In this document: positions 19,401 through 26,502 of the stretch, one piece after another
How the letters are laid out: every line of letters begins with the position of its first letter
Position numbering within the stretch: the first letter of the stretch is position 1
Assembly: GCF_029697505.1 (NCBI RefSeq)
Contig: NZ_JARJEF010000001.1
Location: forward strand, 248,001-312,000
Source of the DNA: Pseudophaeobacter profundi
GTDB taxonomy: Bacteria > Pseudomonadota > Alphaproteobacteria > Rhodobacterales > Rhodobacteraceae
DNA length: 64,000 nucleotides
Direction: 5' to 3'
The notes under the pieces: generated by a model
What the model saw: only the letters and a program-made list of their open reading frames with translations
Told to the model about the DNA's origin: nothing
Databases searched by the model: none
Position numbers and translations under genes: made by a program

Positions 19401-19912
19401 TGTATCCAAAGGTCTTTCTCGACTACATGGGCCGCCACCGCCAGTACGGGCCAGTACGCGCCCTGCCCACGCGGGCCTTCTTTTACGGGATGGAACCGGG
19501 CGAGGAAATCACCGCAGAAATCGACCCTGGCAAGACGCTGGAAATCCGCCTGCAGGCGCTGGGGGAAACCGATGAAAAGGGCGAGGTCAAAGTCTTCTTT
19601 GAACTGAACGGCCAGCCCCGTGTCATCCGTGTGCCCAACCGCCTGGTCAAGGCCACGACCGAAAGCCGCCCCAAGGCAGAGCTGGGCAATGCCAACCACA
19701 TCGGTGCGCCGATGCCCGGCGTTGTTGCCACTGTTGCGGTGCAGCTTGGCCAGGAGGTGCACGAAGGCGATATGCTGCTGACAATCGAGGCGATGAAAAT
19801 GGAAACCGGTCTGCACGCCGAACGCAGCGCCCGCGTCAAGGCCCTGCATGTTCAGCCCGGCACCCAGATCGACGCCAAGGATCTGCTGGTTGAACTGGAA
19901 GATCTGGACTGA
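16460..19912 (+). CDS. pyc: Pyruvate carboxylase
   Basis: Biotin enzyme that converts pyruvate and bicarbonate to oxaloacetate, an anaplerotic step important in Roseobacter carbon metabolism. The 1150-aa single chain has all parts in order: biotin carboxylase (KKILIANRGEIAIRV, then GGGGRGM, EVNPRVQVEHTVTE), carboxyltransferase from about residue 530 (DTTMRDGHQSLLATRMR, HFHTHDTSG), an allosteric linker, and a C-terminal biotinyl domain with EAMKMETG, biotinyl Lys near 1113. Length and organisation match the alpha4 type. It is a single gene with its own AAGGAG ribosome-binding site. Confidence 0.97.
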   Translation: MPDFKKILIANRGEIAIRVMRAANEMGKRTVAIYAEEDKLGLHRFKADEAYRIGEGMGPVAAYLSIDEIIRVAKECGADAIHPGYGLLSENPDFVDACARNGITFIGPKAETMRALGDKASARRVAVEAGVPVIPATEVLGDDMKAIAKEAEEVGYPLMLKASWGGGGRGMRPIHGPDELEEKVLEGRREAEAAFGNGEGYLEKMITRARHVEVQILGDKHGEIYHLFERDCSVQRRNQKVVERAPAPYLSEQQRAEICELGRKICKHVNYECAGTVEFLMDMNDGKFYFIEVNPRVQVEHTVTEEVTGIDIVQAQILIAEGKTIAEATGKDSQAEIHLNGHALQTRVTTEDPLNNFIPDYGRITAYRSATGMGIRLDGGTAYAGGVITRYYDSLLTKVTAWAPTPEKAIARMDRALREFRVRGVSTNIAFVENLLKHPTFLDNSYTTTFIDNTPELFQFAKRQDRGTKVLTYLADISVNGHPETEGRAAPPTDLKEPRAPHVDPAPLPSGTRNLLEQKGAQAVADWMKAQRQLLLTDTTMRDGHQSLLATRMRSHDMIKVAPAYAQNLSQLFSVECWGGATFDVAYRFLQECPWQRLRDLREAMPNVMTQMLLRASNGVGYTNYPDNVVQEFVRQAAVTGVDVFRVFDSLNWVENMRVAMDAVNESGKLCEGTICYTGDIQDPNRAKYDLKYYVGMARELEAAGAHVLGLKDMAGLLKPAAARQLVKALKEEVGLPVHFHTHDTSGIAGATILAAADAGVDAVDVAMDAFSGGTSQPCFGSIVEGLRNTDRDTGLDIAKIREISGYWEQVRAQYAAFESGLQAPASEVYLHEMPGGQFTNLKAQARSLGLEDRWHEVAQTYADVNQMFGDIVKVTPSSKVVGDMALMMVSQNLTRAQVEDPATEVSFPDSVIDMMRGNLGQPPGGFPAGITAKVLKDEAPNLSRPGAHLPPVDLEETRAELRQQLEGKEVDDEDLNGYLMYPKVFLDYMGRHRQYGPVRALPTRAFFYGMEPGEEITAEIDPGKTLEIRLQALGETDEKGEVKVFFELNGQPRVIRVPNRLVKATTESRPKAELGNANHIGAPMPGVVATVAVQLGQEVHEGDMLLTIEAMKMETGLHAERSARVKALHVQPGTQIDAKDLLVELEDLD

Positions 19913-19976
19913 TCCGCCGCGAAACGAATAGCTGCCTCCGCCTTACCTGCGGGGGCAGCAGATATATCGCGCAGCC

Positions 19977-20168
19977 CTAGCCCAGATAGGGCGCCAGCGT
20001 TTCAACCCTGACCGGAGAGGCCAGCCAATGTGGCTGCTGCTCAGGCAGGTCCAACGCTGCGCGCGGATCCCATCGCCCGCCCGGACTTGCCAGGTTTTGC
20101 ACGCAAAGCCCCAGAGTGATCGCCGCTACCAAGGCTGTGAGCCGCAGGGTGTCTTTGGTCTTACGCAT
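19977..20168 (-). CDS. Small exported or membrane-anchored protein, unknown
   Basis: A 63-aa frame beginning MRKTKDTLRLTALVAAITLG: a basic start then one hydrophobic segment (residues 9-26), consistent with a signal anchor or signal peptide, followed by a short soluble tail containing SPGGRWDPRAAL. GGAG lies 6 nt before the ATG at 20168, which favours this start over an upstream ATG at 20189. I do not recognise a family. It is convergent with pyc. Confidence 0.5.
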   Translation of the reverse strand: MRKTKDTLRLTALVAAITLGLCVQNLASPGGRWDPRAALDLPEQQPHWLASPVRVETLAPYLG

Positions 20169-20324
20169 GTATCGCTCCACTCTCGTCATCTTGTCTTGTC
20201 GCGCCCCGCGACTGGGGCGCAGGATTTCCCCCCTGTCGCAGGGCACCCTCTGACCTAAACGCAGGTCTGCCCGGCTTCCGTCGCGGGATTTGACTTTTTT
20301 TCGCGCCGCAGCGGCATTTTTGAC

Positions 20325-20353
20325 TTGCGGGCGAGGACAGGAATGCATAGGTC
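20325..20353 (+). promoter_or_regulatory. Candidate promoter of tRNA-Gly copy 1
   Basis: TTGCGG (20325-20330) and TAGGTC (20348-20353) with 17-bp spacing. Copies 2 and 3 have the same -35 and a better -10. Confidence 0.4.
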
Positions 20354-20371
20354 GGCGTCACCAAATGTTGC

Positions 20372-20446
20372 GCGGGCGTAGCTCAGGGGTAGAGCATAAC
20401 CTTGCCAAGGTTAGGGTCGGGCGTTCGAATCGCCTCGCCCGCTCCA
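20372..20446 (+). tRNA. tRNA-Gly (GCC), copy 1
   Basis: 75 nt with encoded CCA. Acceptor GCGGGCG pairs with CGCCCGC at 20436-20442, the D-arm is GCTC...GAGC, the anticodon stem-loop is ACCTTGCCAAGGT with anticodon GCC, and the T-arm contains GTTCGAATC. Mature sequence is identical to the copies at 22579 and 22917. Flanking CCAAATG (20361-20367) and CATTTGG (20445-20451) are complementary. Confidence 0.97.
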
Positions 20447-20460
20447 TTTGGAAACGAAAA

Positions 20461-20486
20461 GGCCATCCCATCTTGGGGTGGCCTTT
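20461..20486 (+). terminator. Terminator of tRNA-Gly copy 1
   Basis: Nine-base-pair stem with one G-U pair (20461-20469 with 20475-20483) followed by TTT, 15 nt after the tRNA 3' end. Confidence 0.6.
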
Positions 20487-20586
20487 CGCGTTGCAATAAG
20501 AGACCCTAGCAAGAGCTTGCGCGGAATCAGCTTTCCGCCTAGGAACAGATCCAGAACGCAAAACAGCAACAGGCAGGCAAGACGAC

Positions 20587-21546
20587 ATGCTCACATCCGT
20601 GGAACTTTGCGCCGGGGCTGGCGGCCAGGCGCTTGGGCTGGAACGAGCCGGTTTTGATCACACTGCCTTGGTGGAAATAGACAAGCATTGCTGCGCCACC
20701 CTGCGCCACAACCGCCCCAACTGGAACGTGCTGGAAGAAGATGTGCGGCTGTTCAAAGAGGACGCCAGTGCCTACAGGGGCATTGATCTGCTGGCCGGTG
20801 GCCTGCCCTGCCCGCCCTTTTCCGTGGCGGGAAAACAGCTGGGCGAAAAGGACGAACGCAACCTGTTTGATGACGCCATTCATATCGTCGATGCCAGCCG
20901 TCCACGCGCGGTGATGATCGAAAATGTGCGCGGCTTTCTGGATGCCGCCTTTCACGACTACCGTGAAAAACTGAAGCGGCAGCTGGCCAAACTGGGCTAT
21001 GAAACCGACTGGCGACTGCTGAATGCATCGGATTACGGCGTACCACAGCTGCGCCCCCGCGTGGCGATCATCGCGCTGCGGCGCGAATTTGCCGGCGATT
21101 TTGCCTGGCCCGAACCCCTGCCCCACAATCCGCGCACCGTAGGGGAAACCCTGCTGGACCTGATGCAGGCGCGCGGCTGGCGCGGGGCCAAAGACTGGGC
21201 CGCCCAGGCCGATGAAATTGCCCCCACCATCGTTGGTGGATCCAAAAAACATGGCGGCCCGGATCTGGGCCCGACGCGGGCGCGGCGCGCATGGGCGTCC
21301 CTGGGGGTTGAGGGGCGCACCATCGCCGTTGAGGCCCCCGATCCCTTTCACAATGATATGCCACGGCTGACCGTGCGCATGGTCGCCCGCATTCAGGGCT
21401 TTCCCGATGCCTGGCATTTCACCGGGGCCAAAACCAATGCCTACCGCCAGGTCGGCAATGCCTTCCCGCCGCCGGTCGCCGAGGCCGTCGCGCTGCAACT
21501 GAAAGCCGCCATCGCCAAGCCCAAGCTCCATGCCGTGCGCGCCTGA
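20587..21546 (+). CDS. Type II DNA (cytosine-5) methyltransferase
   Basis: SAM-dependent C5-cytosine methyltransferase protecting host DNA from the nuclease encoded 39 bp downstream. The 319-aa protein has the canonical motifs: I (VELCAGAGGQALGLERAGF, residues 5-23), IV with catalytic Cys in GGLPCPPFSVAG, VI (MIENVRGF), VIII (QLRPRVAIIAL), IX (RMVARIQGFPDAW) and X (AYRQVGNAFPPPVAEAV). The region between VIII and IX, the target-recognition domain, is short. The target is not visible from the enzyme itself. The partner belongs to the NaeI family, so a GCCGGC-like site is the first guess. Confidence 0.93.
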   Translation: MLTSVELCAGAGGQALGLERAGFDHTALVEIDKHCCATLRHNRPNWNVLEEDVRLFKEDASAYRGIDLLAGGLPCPPFSVAGKQLGEKDERNLFDDAIHIVDASRPRAVMIENVRGFLDAAFHDYREKLKRQLAKLGYETDWRLLNASDYGVPQLRPRVAIIALRREFAGDFAWPEPLPHNPRTVGETLLDLMQARGWRGAKDWAAQADEIAPTIVGGSKKHGGPDLGPTRARRAWASLGVEGRTIAVEAPDPFHNDMPRLTVRMVARIQGFPDAWHFTGAKTNAYRQVGNAFPPPVAEAVALQLKAAIAKPKLHAVRA

Positions 21547-21585
21547 TATCCCGCACAACGCCCCCGAGGGCGGAAACGGCCCAGG

Positions 21586-22500
21586 ATGAAGCAGAAACTG
21601 CCCGATAGCCTGATTGTGCCCGGCCATGCGGATTATGATCTGCTGACCGAACTGGCGACAGAAATCACCGCCCGCGCCGGCGGCGTGCTGGTGCTGCAGC
21701 AGGACTTTCCCGTTCTGCTGCGCCGCTGCATTGATGATGTGATCATGACGCCCAAAACCGGGCGGCGCGCCTATGAAGAGCTGGAGAAAACCGAAAAGAC
21801 CTATATCGGCACCCGCGTCGAGATCGAGCTGCGCGCCCTGCTGCGCCTGCCGCGCGGGCGGCTGGATACCCAGATCCTGGGCCGCGATGTCGATATCAAG
21901 AACACGATGGGCAGCAATTGGATGATTCCAACCGAAGCGCTGGATCAGCCCTGCCTGTTGGTGGCCGCCGACGAACAGCGCGCCCGCTGCTATCTGGGCC
22001 TGATTGTCGCCCGCCCGGCCTATCTGACCCAGGGCAAGAACAAGGATGGCAAGGGGGCGGTTTCGGCCAGCGGCTTTGGCCATATCCTCTGGTTGCTGTG
22101 TGATCATGACTATCCGGCGAATTTCTGGCGCTGCCAGAACCCGGACCAGGTGGCAGAAATCTTTTCGGCACAGACCGGCAATGCCCGCATGGCCTGCCTG
22201 TTTCGGCTGATCCAGAACACCCCCATCGCCCGTGATGTGGTCGAGGCGGTGGCGCAGCAAAAGGATTTCATGCGCCGGATCCGATCCGACAACGGGCGCG
22301 GCACCCGCGACCACCTAGAGCGGGAGGGCATTCTGCTGCTCTCGGGCCACTATGACAGCCAGCTGATCAAGGCGCTGGGGCTGGCAGGTTGCAGCAGTTC
22401 CGAGTTCATCTCTTGCCGCCCGCGCACCGAGCAGCAGCACCGGCTGGCGCAGCAGGCAGGGTTTCGCCTGCCCCCGCTGCCGCACAACACCGGGACATAA
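21586..22500 (+). CDS. NaeI-family type II restriction endonuclease
   Basis: 304-aa protein matching my memory of NaeI along most of its length. It shares the block EKTEKTYIGTRVEIEL (about residues 67-82), the catalytic set E79, D94, D103 and K105 (VDIK), SNWMIPTEA, and a C-terminal DFMRRIRS...LEREGILLLSGH in the allosteric DNA-binding domain. The position equivalent to NaeI Leu43 reads Val52, so it should behave as a nuclease and not as the topoisomerase-like L43K variant. It is co-oriented with the methyltransferase and probably co-transcribed. No controller protein gene is present. Confidence 0.85.
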   Translation: MKQKLPDSLIVPGHADYDLLTELATEITARAGGVLVLQQDFPVLLRRCIDDVIMTPKTGRRAYEELEKTEKTYIGTRVEIELRALLRLPRGRLDTQILGRDVDIKNTMGSNWMIPTEALDQPCLLVAADEQRARCYLGLIVARPAYLTQGKNKDGKGAVSASGFGHILWLLCDHDYPANFWRCQNPDQVAEIFSAQTGNARMACLFRLIQNTPIARDVVEAVAQQKDFMRRIRSDNGRGTRDHLEREGILLLSGHYDSQLIKALGLAGCSSSEFISCRPRTEQQHRLAQQAGFRLPPLPHNTGT

Positions 22501-22530
22501 TAAATCTCTGCCCTTGGCGCATTTTTCCTC

Positions 22531-22559
22531 TTGCGGCTCCGCTCGGCTTTGCCTAAATA
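22531..22559 (+). promoter_or_regulatory. Promoter of tRNA-Gly copy 2
   Basis: TTGCGG (22531-22536), 17-bp spacer, TAAATA (22554-22559). The same pair with the same spacing occurs before copy 3. Confidence 0.65.
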
Positions 22560-22578
22560 CCGCTTCACCAAATGCAGC

Positions 22579-22653
22579 GCGGGCGTAGCTCAGGGGTAGA
22601 GCATAACCTTGCCAAGGTTAGGGTCGGGCGTTCGAATCGCCTCGCCCGCTCCA
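22579..22653 (+). tRNA. tRNA-Gly (GCC), copy 2
   Basis: Identical 75-nt mature sequence to copy 1, anticodon GCC, CCA encoded. It begins 78 bp after the endonuclease stop. Flanks CCAAATG (22568-22574) and CATTTGG (22652-22658) are complementary. Confidence 0.97.
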
Positions 22654-22666
22654 TTTGGATCAAACA

Positions 22667-22701
22667 GGCCGCTTGATGCATCCGCATCGGCGGCCTTTTT
22701 T
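22667..22701 (+). terminator. Terminator of tRNA-Gly copy 2
   Basis: GGCCGC (22667-22672) pairs with GCGGCC (22690-22695), with an inner GATGC/GCATC stem, followed by six T. Confidence 0.85.
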
Positions 22702-22710
22702 GTGGCGCCT

Positions 22711-22800
22711 GTTTGTTGGCTGCCTGTTTGTTGGCTGCCTGTTTGTTGGCTGCCTGTTTGTTGGCTGCCCGATTGCTGACTGCCTGGTTGCTGACGGCCT
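22711..22800. repeat. 15-bp minisatellite between tRNA-Gly copies 2 and 3
   Basis: Unit GTTTGTTGGCTGCCT repeated in tandem: four units from 22711 to 22770 (the last differs only in its final base), then two degenerate units at 22771-22785 and 22786-22800. The unit is a multiple of three and gives a repetitive translation in one minus-strand frame, but nothing else supports a gene. Confidence 0.9.
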
Positions 22801-22868
22801 GACATCTGGGGCACCACGCCTCCTTGCTTCCCCCGGATAAAAACTCTTCTCGGCAGCACATTTTACCC

Positions 22869-22897
22869 TTGCGGCCCCGCCCGGCTTTGCCTAAATA
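22869..22897 (+). promoter_or_regulatory. Promoter of tRNA-Gly copy 3
   Basis: TTGCGG (22869-22874), 17-bp spacer, TAAATA (22892-22897). Confidence 0.65.
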
Positions 22898-22916
22898 CCG
22901 GCTCACCAAATGTAGC

Positions 22917-22991
22917 GCGGGCGTAGCTCAGGGGTAGAGCATAACCTTGCCAAGGTTAGGGTCGGGCGTTCGAATCGCCTCGCCCGCTCCA
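22917..22991 (+). tRNA. tRNA-Gly (GCC), copy 3
   Basis: Third identical 75-nt copy with anticodon GCC and encoded CCA. Flanks CCAAATG (22906-22912) and CATTTGG (22990-22996) are again complementary. Confidence 0.97.
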
Positions 22992-23004
22992 TTTGGATCA
23001 AACA

Positions 23005-23040
23005 GGCCGCTTGATGCATACCGCATCAGCGGCCTTTTTT
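23005..23040 (+). terminator. Terminator of tRNA-Gly copy 3
   Basis: GGCCGC at 23005-23010 pairs with AGCGGCC-type complement near 23028-23034, followed by six T. It is a near copy of the terminator of copy 2. Confidence 0.85.
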
Positions 23041-23293
23041 GTGGCGCTCCCACCGCAGATGAACGGCCCCACCTTGACCACTGCTGCCCAGCCCCCGGCC
23101 ATTGCCGCCCAGGCGCAGGCAGGCACAGGCACGGATTGGCACAAAGGGTCGCGGAACTTTTGATCAAATTCCTTTGACCTCTGTTTGAAAACAGGCCAAT
23201 GCTGGCCCAGGCGCGCCGAGTCATCCGCCGCGCGCCCATTGATTATCTGCGCCCCTGTCCGCAAGGCAGGCGCATCACAAGAGGAATTCAGCA
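23041..23293 (+). other. Region between tRNA-Gly copy 3 and the aminotransferase
   Basis: About 250 bp with no gene recognised. It should hold the aminotransferase promoter; no clear hexamer pair was chosen. GAGGAATTC just before 23294 supplies the ribosome-binding site. Confidence 0.4.
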
Positions 23294-24646
23294 ATGGCCC
23301 CAGTCGTCTATCCGACCACCAATCTCACAGCGACCGAAACCATGTGCCTGGACCGCGGGGAAGGCATCTATGTCTTTGACAGCGAAGGCAATAAATACAT
23401 CGAAGGCCTGGCTGGGCTTTGGTGTACCTCTCTGGGGTATAGCAACACAGAGGTGATCGAGGCCATCACCGCCCAGCTGAACACCCTGCCCTTTAGCCAT
23501 TCCTTTGGCGGCAAGACCCATCAGCCGCTGATTGATCTGGCCGACAAGCTGGCCGCCATGGTGCCGGTGGAAGACGCGCATATCTTCTTTGGCAACTCTG
23601 GCTCGGACGCCAATGACAGCCACTACAAGATGCTGCGCTATTACTTCAATGCCATCGGCAAACCGGAAAAGCGCAAGATCATCACCCGCGAGCGCGGCTA
23701 TCACGGCGTTACCGTGGCGGCCGGGTCGCTGACCTCGCTGCCCGCCAATCTGGCGCATTTTGACGCCCCCGTAGAGGCGCTGCATATCCTGCGCACCGAT
23801 GCGCCCCATTATTACACCGGCCGCAAGGGCAACGAGACCGAAGCGCAGTTTGTTGACCGGATCCTCGACAATCTTGAACAGCAGATCCTGGCCGAAGACC
23901 CCGACACCATCGCCGCGATGATCATGGAGCCCATCACCGGTGCCTCGGGCGTGATTGTGCCACCAGAGGGCTACTATGAGAAACTGCAGGCGCTGCTGCG
24001 CAAACATGGCATTCTGGTCTGGGCCGATGAGGTCATCACCGGCTTTGGTCGCACCGGCGCCGATTTTGGCTGCACCACCATGGGCATCAAGCCCGACCTG
24101 ATGACCTTTGCCAAACAGCTCAGCTCGGCCTATTTTCCGATTTCTGCCAGCGTCATCCCCGGCTGGATGTACAAGGAAATGGTGGCGCCCTCAAATGAGG
24201 TTGGCGTCTTTGGCCATGGCTATACCTATTCCGGCCACCCCGCTGCCTGCGCTGCCGCCCTGAAAACGCTGGAGATCTACGAGCGCGACAACCTGTTTGG
24301 TCACGCCGCCGAGGTTGGCGATTACCTGCAGGCAGAGCTGCGCCGCATCTTTACCGACCACCCGCTGGTGGGCGAGGTGCGCGGCAAGGGGCTGATTGCG
24401 GCGCTGGAACTGGTCTCCAACAAAACCACCGGCGCGACAATTGCCGGCGGCAAAGGCGGTGCCGCCGCTGTCAAAGCCTGTCAGGACAACGGCGTGATCC
24501 TGCGGGCCGTTGCGGGCAATGCCCTGGCCTTCTGTCCGCCGCTGATCATCACCAAGGCTGAAATCGACGATATGCTGGCACGGGTCAAAATCGCCCTGGA
24601 TACCAGCTATGACAGCCTCAAGGCCGCTGGCCACCTGGACAACTGA
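23294..24646 (+). CDS. Class III (omega) aminotransferase
   Basis: PLP-dependent transaminase of 450 aa that moves amino groups from an omega-amino donor, usually to pyruvate. Visible landmarks are the N-terminal GLWCTSLGYSN, the PLP-phosphate segment NSGSDANDSHYKM, RGYHGVTVAAGSL, the PLP-contacting D245 in WADEVITGFGRTG and the Schiff-base Lys274 in MTFAKQLSSAY. The donor cannot be decided: taurine, beta-alanine, putrescine or an aryl amine are all possible in this family. The next gene, a Lrp/AsnC ligand domain, is convergent, so a regulatory link is not implied. Confidence 0.9.
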   Translation: MAPVVYPTTNLTATETMCLDRGEGIYVFDSEGNKYIEGLAGLWCTSLGYSNTEVIEAITAQLNTLPFSHSFGGKTHQPLIDLADKLAAMVPVEDAHIFFGNSGSDANDSHYKMLRYYFNAIGKPEKRKIITRERGYHGVTVAAGSLTSLPANLAHFDAPVEALHILRTDAPHYYTGRKGNETEAQFVDRILDNLEQQILAEDPDTIAAMIMEPITGASGVIVPPEGYYEKLQALLRKHGILVWADEVITGFGRTGADFGCTTMGIKPDLMTFAKQLSSAYFPISASVIPGWMYKEMVAPSNEVGVFGHGYTYSGHPAACAAALKTLEIYERDNLFGHAAEVGDYLQAELRRIFTDHPLVGEVRGKGLIAALELVSNKTTGATIAGGKGGAAAVKACQDNGVILRAVAGNALAFCPPLIITKAEIDDMLARVKIALDTSYDSLKAAGHLDN

Positions 24647-24676
24647 TCGTCGGCGCCGCCAGAAAACAGCAATAAA

Positions 24677-24704
24677 AAACGCCCCGGATCACTCTGGGGC
24701 GTTT
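24677..24704. terminator. Bidirectional terminator between aminotransferase and AsnC-domain gene
   Basis: AAACGCCCC (24677-24685) pairs with GGGGCGTTT (24696-24704). A-run and T-run flanks serve both converging genes. Confidence 0.8.
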
Positions 24705-24733
24705 CCACATTCTGGGGGCGGATCTATCCGCGG

Positions 24734-24973
24734 TCAAAAGACCTTGTAGGTCATGGTGGTGAGAGAGCGTTCAATATTGGGGATGACCAGCAAGTGATCA
24801 TTGATATATTTCCCCACATCGGCATCCGTTGGAATATACAGCTTCATCAGCAGGTCATATTCGCCACTGGTAGAATAAAGTTCAGAGTGAATTTCGCGCA
24901 GGGCGATATCCTCGGCCACCTTGTAGGTGGAACCGGGTTTGCAACGGATCTGGATGAATACGCAGGTCGACAT
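24734..24973 (-). CDS. Stand-alone Lrp/AsnC ligand-binding (RAM) domain protein
   Basis: 79-aa protein beginning [20 protein letters not shown], corresponding to the effector-binding ferredoxin-like domain of Lrp/AsnC regulators without the helix-turn-helix. The [21 protein letters not shown] stretch is the typical ligand-interface segment. Such stand-alone RAM proteins form oligomers that bind amino acids and may modulate full-length Lrp paralogues. AAAGGGG lies upstream of the ATG at 24973; a longer frame to 25117 adds no conserved sequence. Confidence 0.85.
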   Translation of the reverse strand: MSTCVFIQIRCKPGSTYKVAEDIALREIHSELYSTSGEYDLLMKLYIPTDADVGKYINDHLLVIPNIERSLTTMTYKVF

Positions 24974-25152
24974 GGGCGCCCCTTTTGATCTGGTGTGAGC
25001 AACTGATTTCCCGCCCAAGCTGGCACGCACAGCCGCCCGGCGCAATGGCCTGCCCGTGGCAAATAGCCCCCAATCCGCAGGCCATCGCAAAGCCCTTGAG
25101 CCAGCCCCCCTCTCCACCCTATAAGTGCCAGGCAGACACGAAGGAATGCCCC

Positions 25153-25740
25153 ATGCGCAGCGCCAAGATCAGCCGACAGACCGCCGAAACCGAAATCACG
25201 GTCGAGATCACTCTCGATGGCGCGGGTTCATATGACAATCAGACCGGCGTTGGCTTTTTTGACCATATGCTCGACCAGCTGGCCCGCCATTCGCTGATCG
25301 ACATGACCATCCGCGCCAAAGGCGATTATCACATTGATGATCACCACACCGTCGAAGACACCGGCATTGCCCTCGGGCAGGCGCTGGCAAAGGCGCTTGG
25401 CGACAAGAAAGGCATCCGGCGGTATGGCGAATGCCACCTGCCAATGGATGATGCCCAGGTGCGCTGCGCCCTGGATCTGTCGGCGCGCCCTTTTCTGGTA
25501 TGGAATGTTGACATCCCGACCCAGAAGATCGGCACCTTCGACACCGAGCTGGTGCGCGAGTTTTTCACCGCCTTCGCCACCCACGGCGGCATCACCCTGC
25601 ACATCGACCAGCTGCATGGCTTTAACAGCCACCACATCGTCGAAGCCGCCTTCAAGGCTGTGGCCCGCGCCCTGCGATTGGCAGTGGAAACGGATCCGCG
25701 CAAATCAGATGCCATCCCCTCTACCAAAGGGGCGCTCTAG
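25153..25740 (+). CDS. hisB: Imidazoleglycerol-phosphate dehydratase HisB
   Basis: Mn-dependent dehydratase of histidine synthesis, 195 aa, the monofunctional form without the phosphatase domain. Both metal-binding His clusters are visible ([16 protein letters not shown] near residue 59 and [17 protein letters not shown] near residue 158), plus [15 protein letters not shown]. The ATG at 25153 is preceded by AAGGA. It heads the his genes spread over 25-31 kb, but the TetR/DUF2306 pair separates it from hisH. Confidence 0.97.
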   Translation: MRSAKISRQTAETEITVEITLDGAGSYDNQTGVGFFDHMLDQLARHSLIDMTIRAKGDYHIDDHHTVEDTGIALGQALAKALGDKKGIRRYGECHLPMDDAQVRCALDLSARPFLVWNVDIPTQKIGTFDTELVREFFTAFATHGGITLHIDQLHGFNSHHIVEAAFKAVARALRLAVETDPRKSDAIPSTKGAL

Positions 25741-25796
25741 CCCCGGTTTCAACTCACAACGGCGAATGGCGGCGGCGGGGCGATCCCGCCGTCAGA

Positions 25797-26417
25797 TCAG
25801 GCTGCGGCCAGCAGTGATCGGTTGCGCCGCAAGATCCATTCCGCCACGACCAGATTCGGCAGCCAGCAGGCCCAGGCCACCAGACTATAGCCCGCTGTTT
25901 CACCCAAGGTGACAAACAGCAGCGGCAGATAGAGCCGCAGCGTCACCGCCGCAAATGTCAAAGCGGCAGAACGGATCATCCAGGCCCGGTGTTCTGCAAT
26001 GCGCCCCTGCCACGCCAGCCAGATGCCACGGCCGGTGCTCCCCAGCCAGGCAATCGCCAACAGGCCAAACCCCAGCCCCGCAACCGGCCCCGCCGTGGTG
26101 CCAAATGCCATCTGCAAGCCGCCCAGCCCCGCCAGCAGGATCGCCACGCCATAGATACGGCCGATCCAGCGATGCAGCTGCGGGCGGTGCTGCCGTAGCC
26201 CGATCCAGAACTGAAACGGCATCAAGGCCAGCGCCACCGGTGCAAGGCCGATATGGGCATAGAACCCCAGCGGCCGCACCTGCGCGTGATAGGCAACAAA
26301 GGGCATTGATTGCTCTACCCCCAGCAACAAGAACCGCCAGGACGCCAGGGCGACCAAGATAGACAAGCCCCAAGAGACGGCGCTGCGCAGACGGATCAGG
26401 GAAGGTCGGACAAGCAT
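25797..26417 (-). CDS. DUF2306 family membrane protein
   Basis: 206-aa polytopic protein with several hydrophobic segments (about residues 14-34, 50-68, 85-104, 112-130, 150-175). It has the DUF2306 pattern: a His-containing QLHRWIGRIYG after the third helix and EHRAWMIRSAAL before the last ones. These His residues resemble those of membrane cytochrome-like proteins, but the function is unknown. GGAG lies 7 nt before the ATG. It is divergent from the TetR gene and shares the operator at 26429-26457, so it is the likely target of that repressor. Confidence 0.85.
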   Translation of the reverse strand: MLVRPSLIRLRSAVSWGLSILVALASWRFLLLGVEQSMPFVAYHAQVRPLGFYAHIGLAPVALALMPFQFWIGLRQHRPQLHRWIGRIYGVAILLAGLGGLQMAFGTTAGPVAGLGFGLLAIAWLGSTGRGIWLAWQGRIAEHRAWMIRSAALTFAAVTLRLYLPLLFVTLGETAGYSLVAWACWLPNLVVAEWILRRNRSLLAAA

Positions 26418-26428
26418 ATTCTCTCCAA

Positions 26429-26457
26429 TTTGACTATGTAAACTTTACATAGTCAAA
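26429..26457. promoter_or_regulatory. Perfect palindromic operator between DUF2306 and TetR genes
   Basis: Perfect inverted repeat with 14-bp arms (TTTGACTATGTAAA at 26429-26442 and its complement at 26444-26457) around one central C. It contains TTGACT on both strands, so it overlaps likely -35 elements. Position 12 bp from the DUF2306 start and 46 bp from the TetR start suggests autorepression and control of both genes. Confidence 0.85.
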
Positions 26458-26502
26458 ATCACAGTGACTTGACGATGTCAAGATGGCTGCTACCCTCGCC
26501 AA

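Larger units (their letters stand above)
22523..23046. repeat. Direct duplication carrying tRNA-Gly copies 2 and 3
   Basis: Roughly 185 bp around copy 2 (about 22523-22709) is repeated around copy 3 (about 22861-23046) with offset 338 bp. The repeat includes promoter, CCAAATG flank, tRNA, CATTTGGATCAAACAGG trailer and terminator, with only scattered differences. This looks like a segmental duplication of a complete tRNA cassette, with the minisatellite lying between the copies. Confidence 0.85.

Noticed and set aside
16400-19849. 1149-codon open frame antisense to pyc
   Set aside because: It mirrors the pyruvate carboxylase gene almost end to end. The translation has no family motifs, and the open frame is the usual by-product of high-GC codon bias on the sense strand.
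20539-22314. 591-codon open frame antisense to the restriction-modification genes
   Set aside because: Both sense genes have complete catalytic motifs; the antisense translation is low-complexity His/Gly/Gln-rich text.
20372-22653. tRNA-integrated mobile island with attL/attR
   Set aside because: The flanking repeats are whole functional tRNA genes and no integrase or excisionase is present; homologous recombination between tRNA copies is simpler.
22711-22800. CRISPR array
   Set aside because: Units are contiguous with no spacers and too short; it is a minisatellite.
22565-22909. Protein with NKQAA repeats between tRNA-Gly genes
   Set aside because: The frame is created by the 15-bp tandem repeat and runs into tRNA sequence on both sides.
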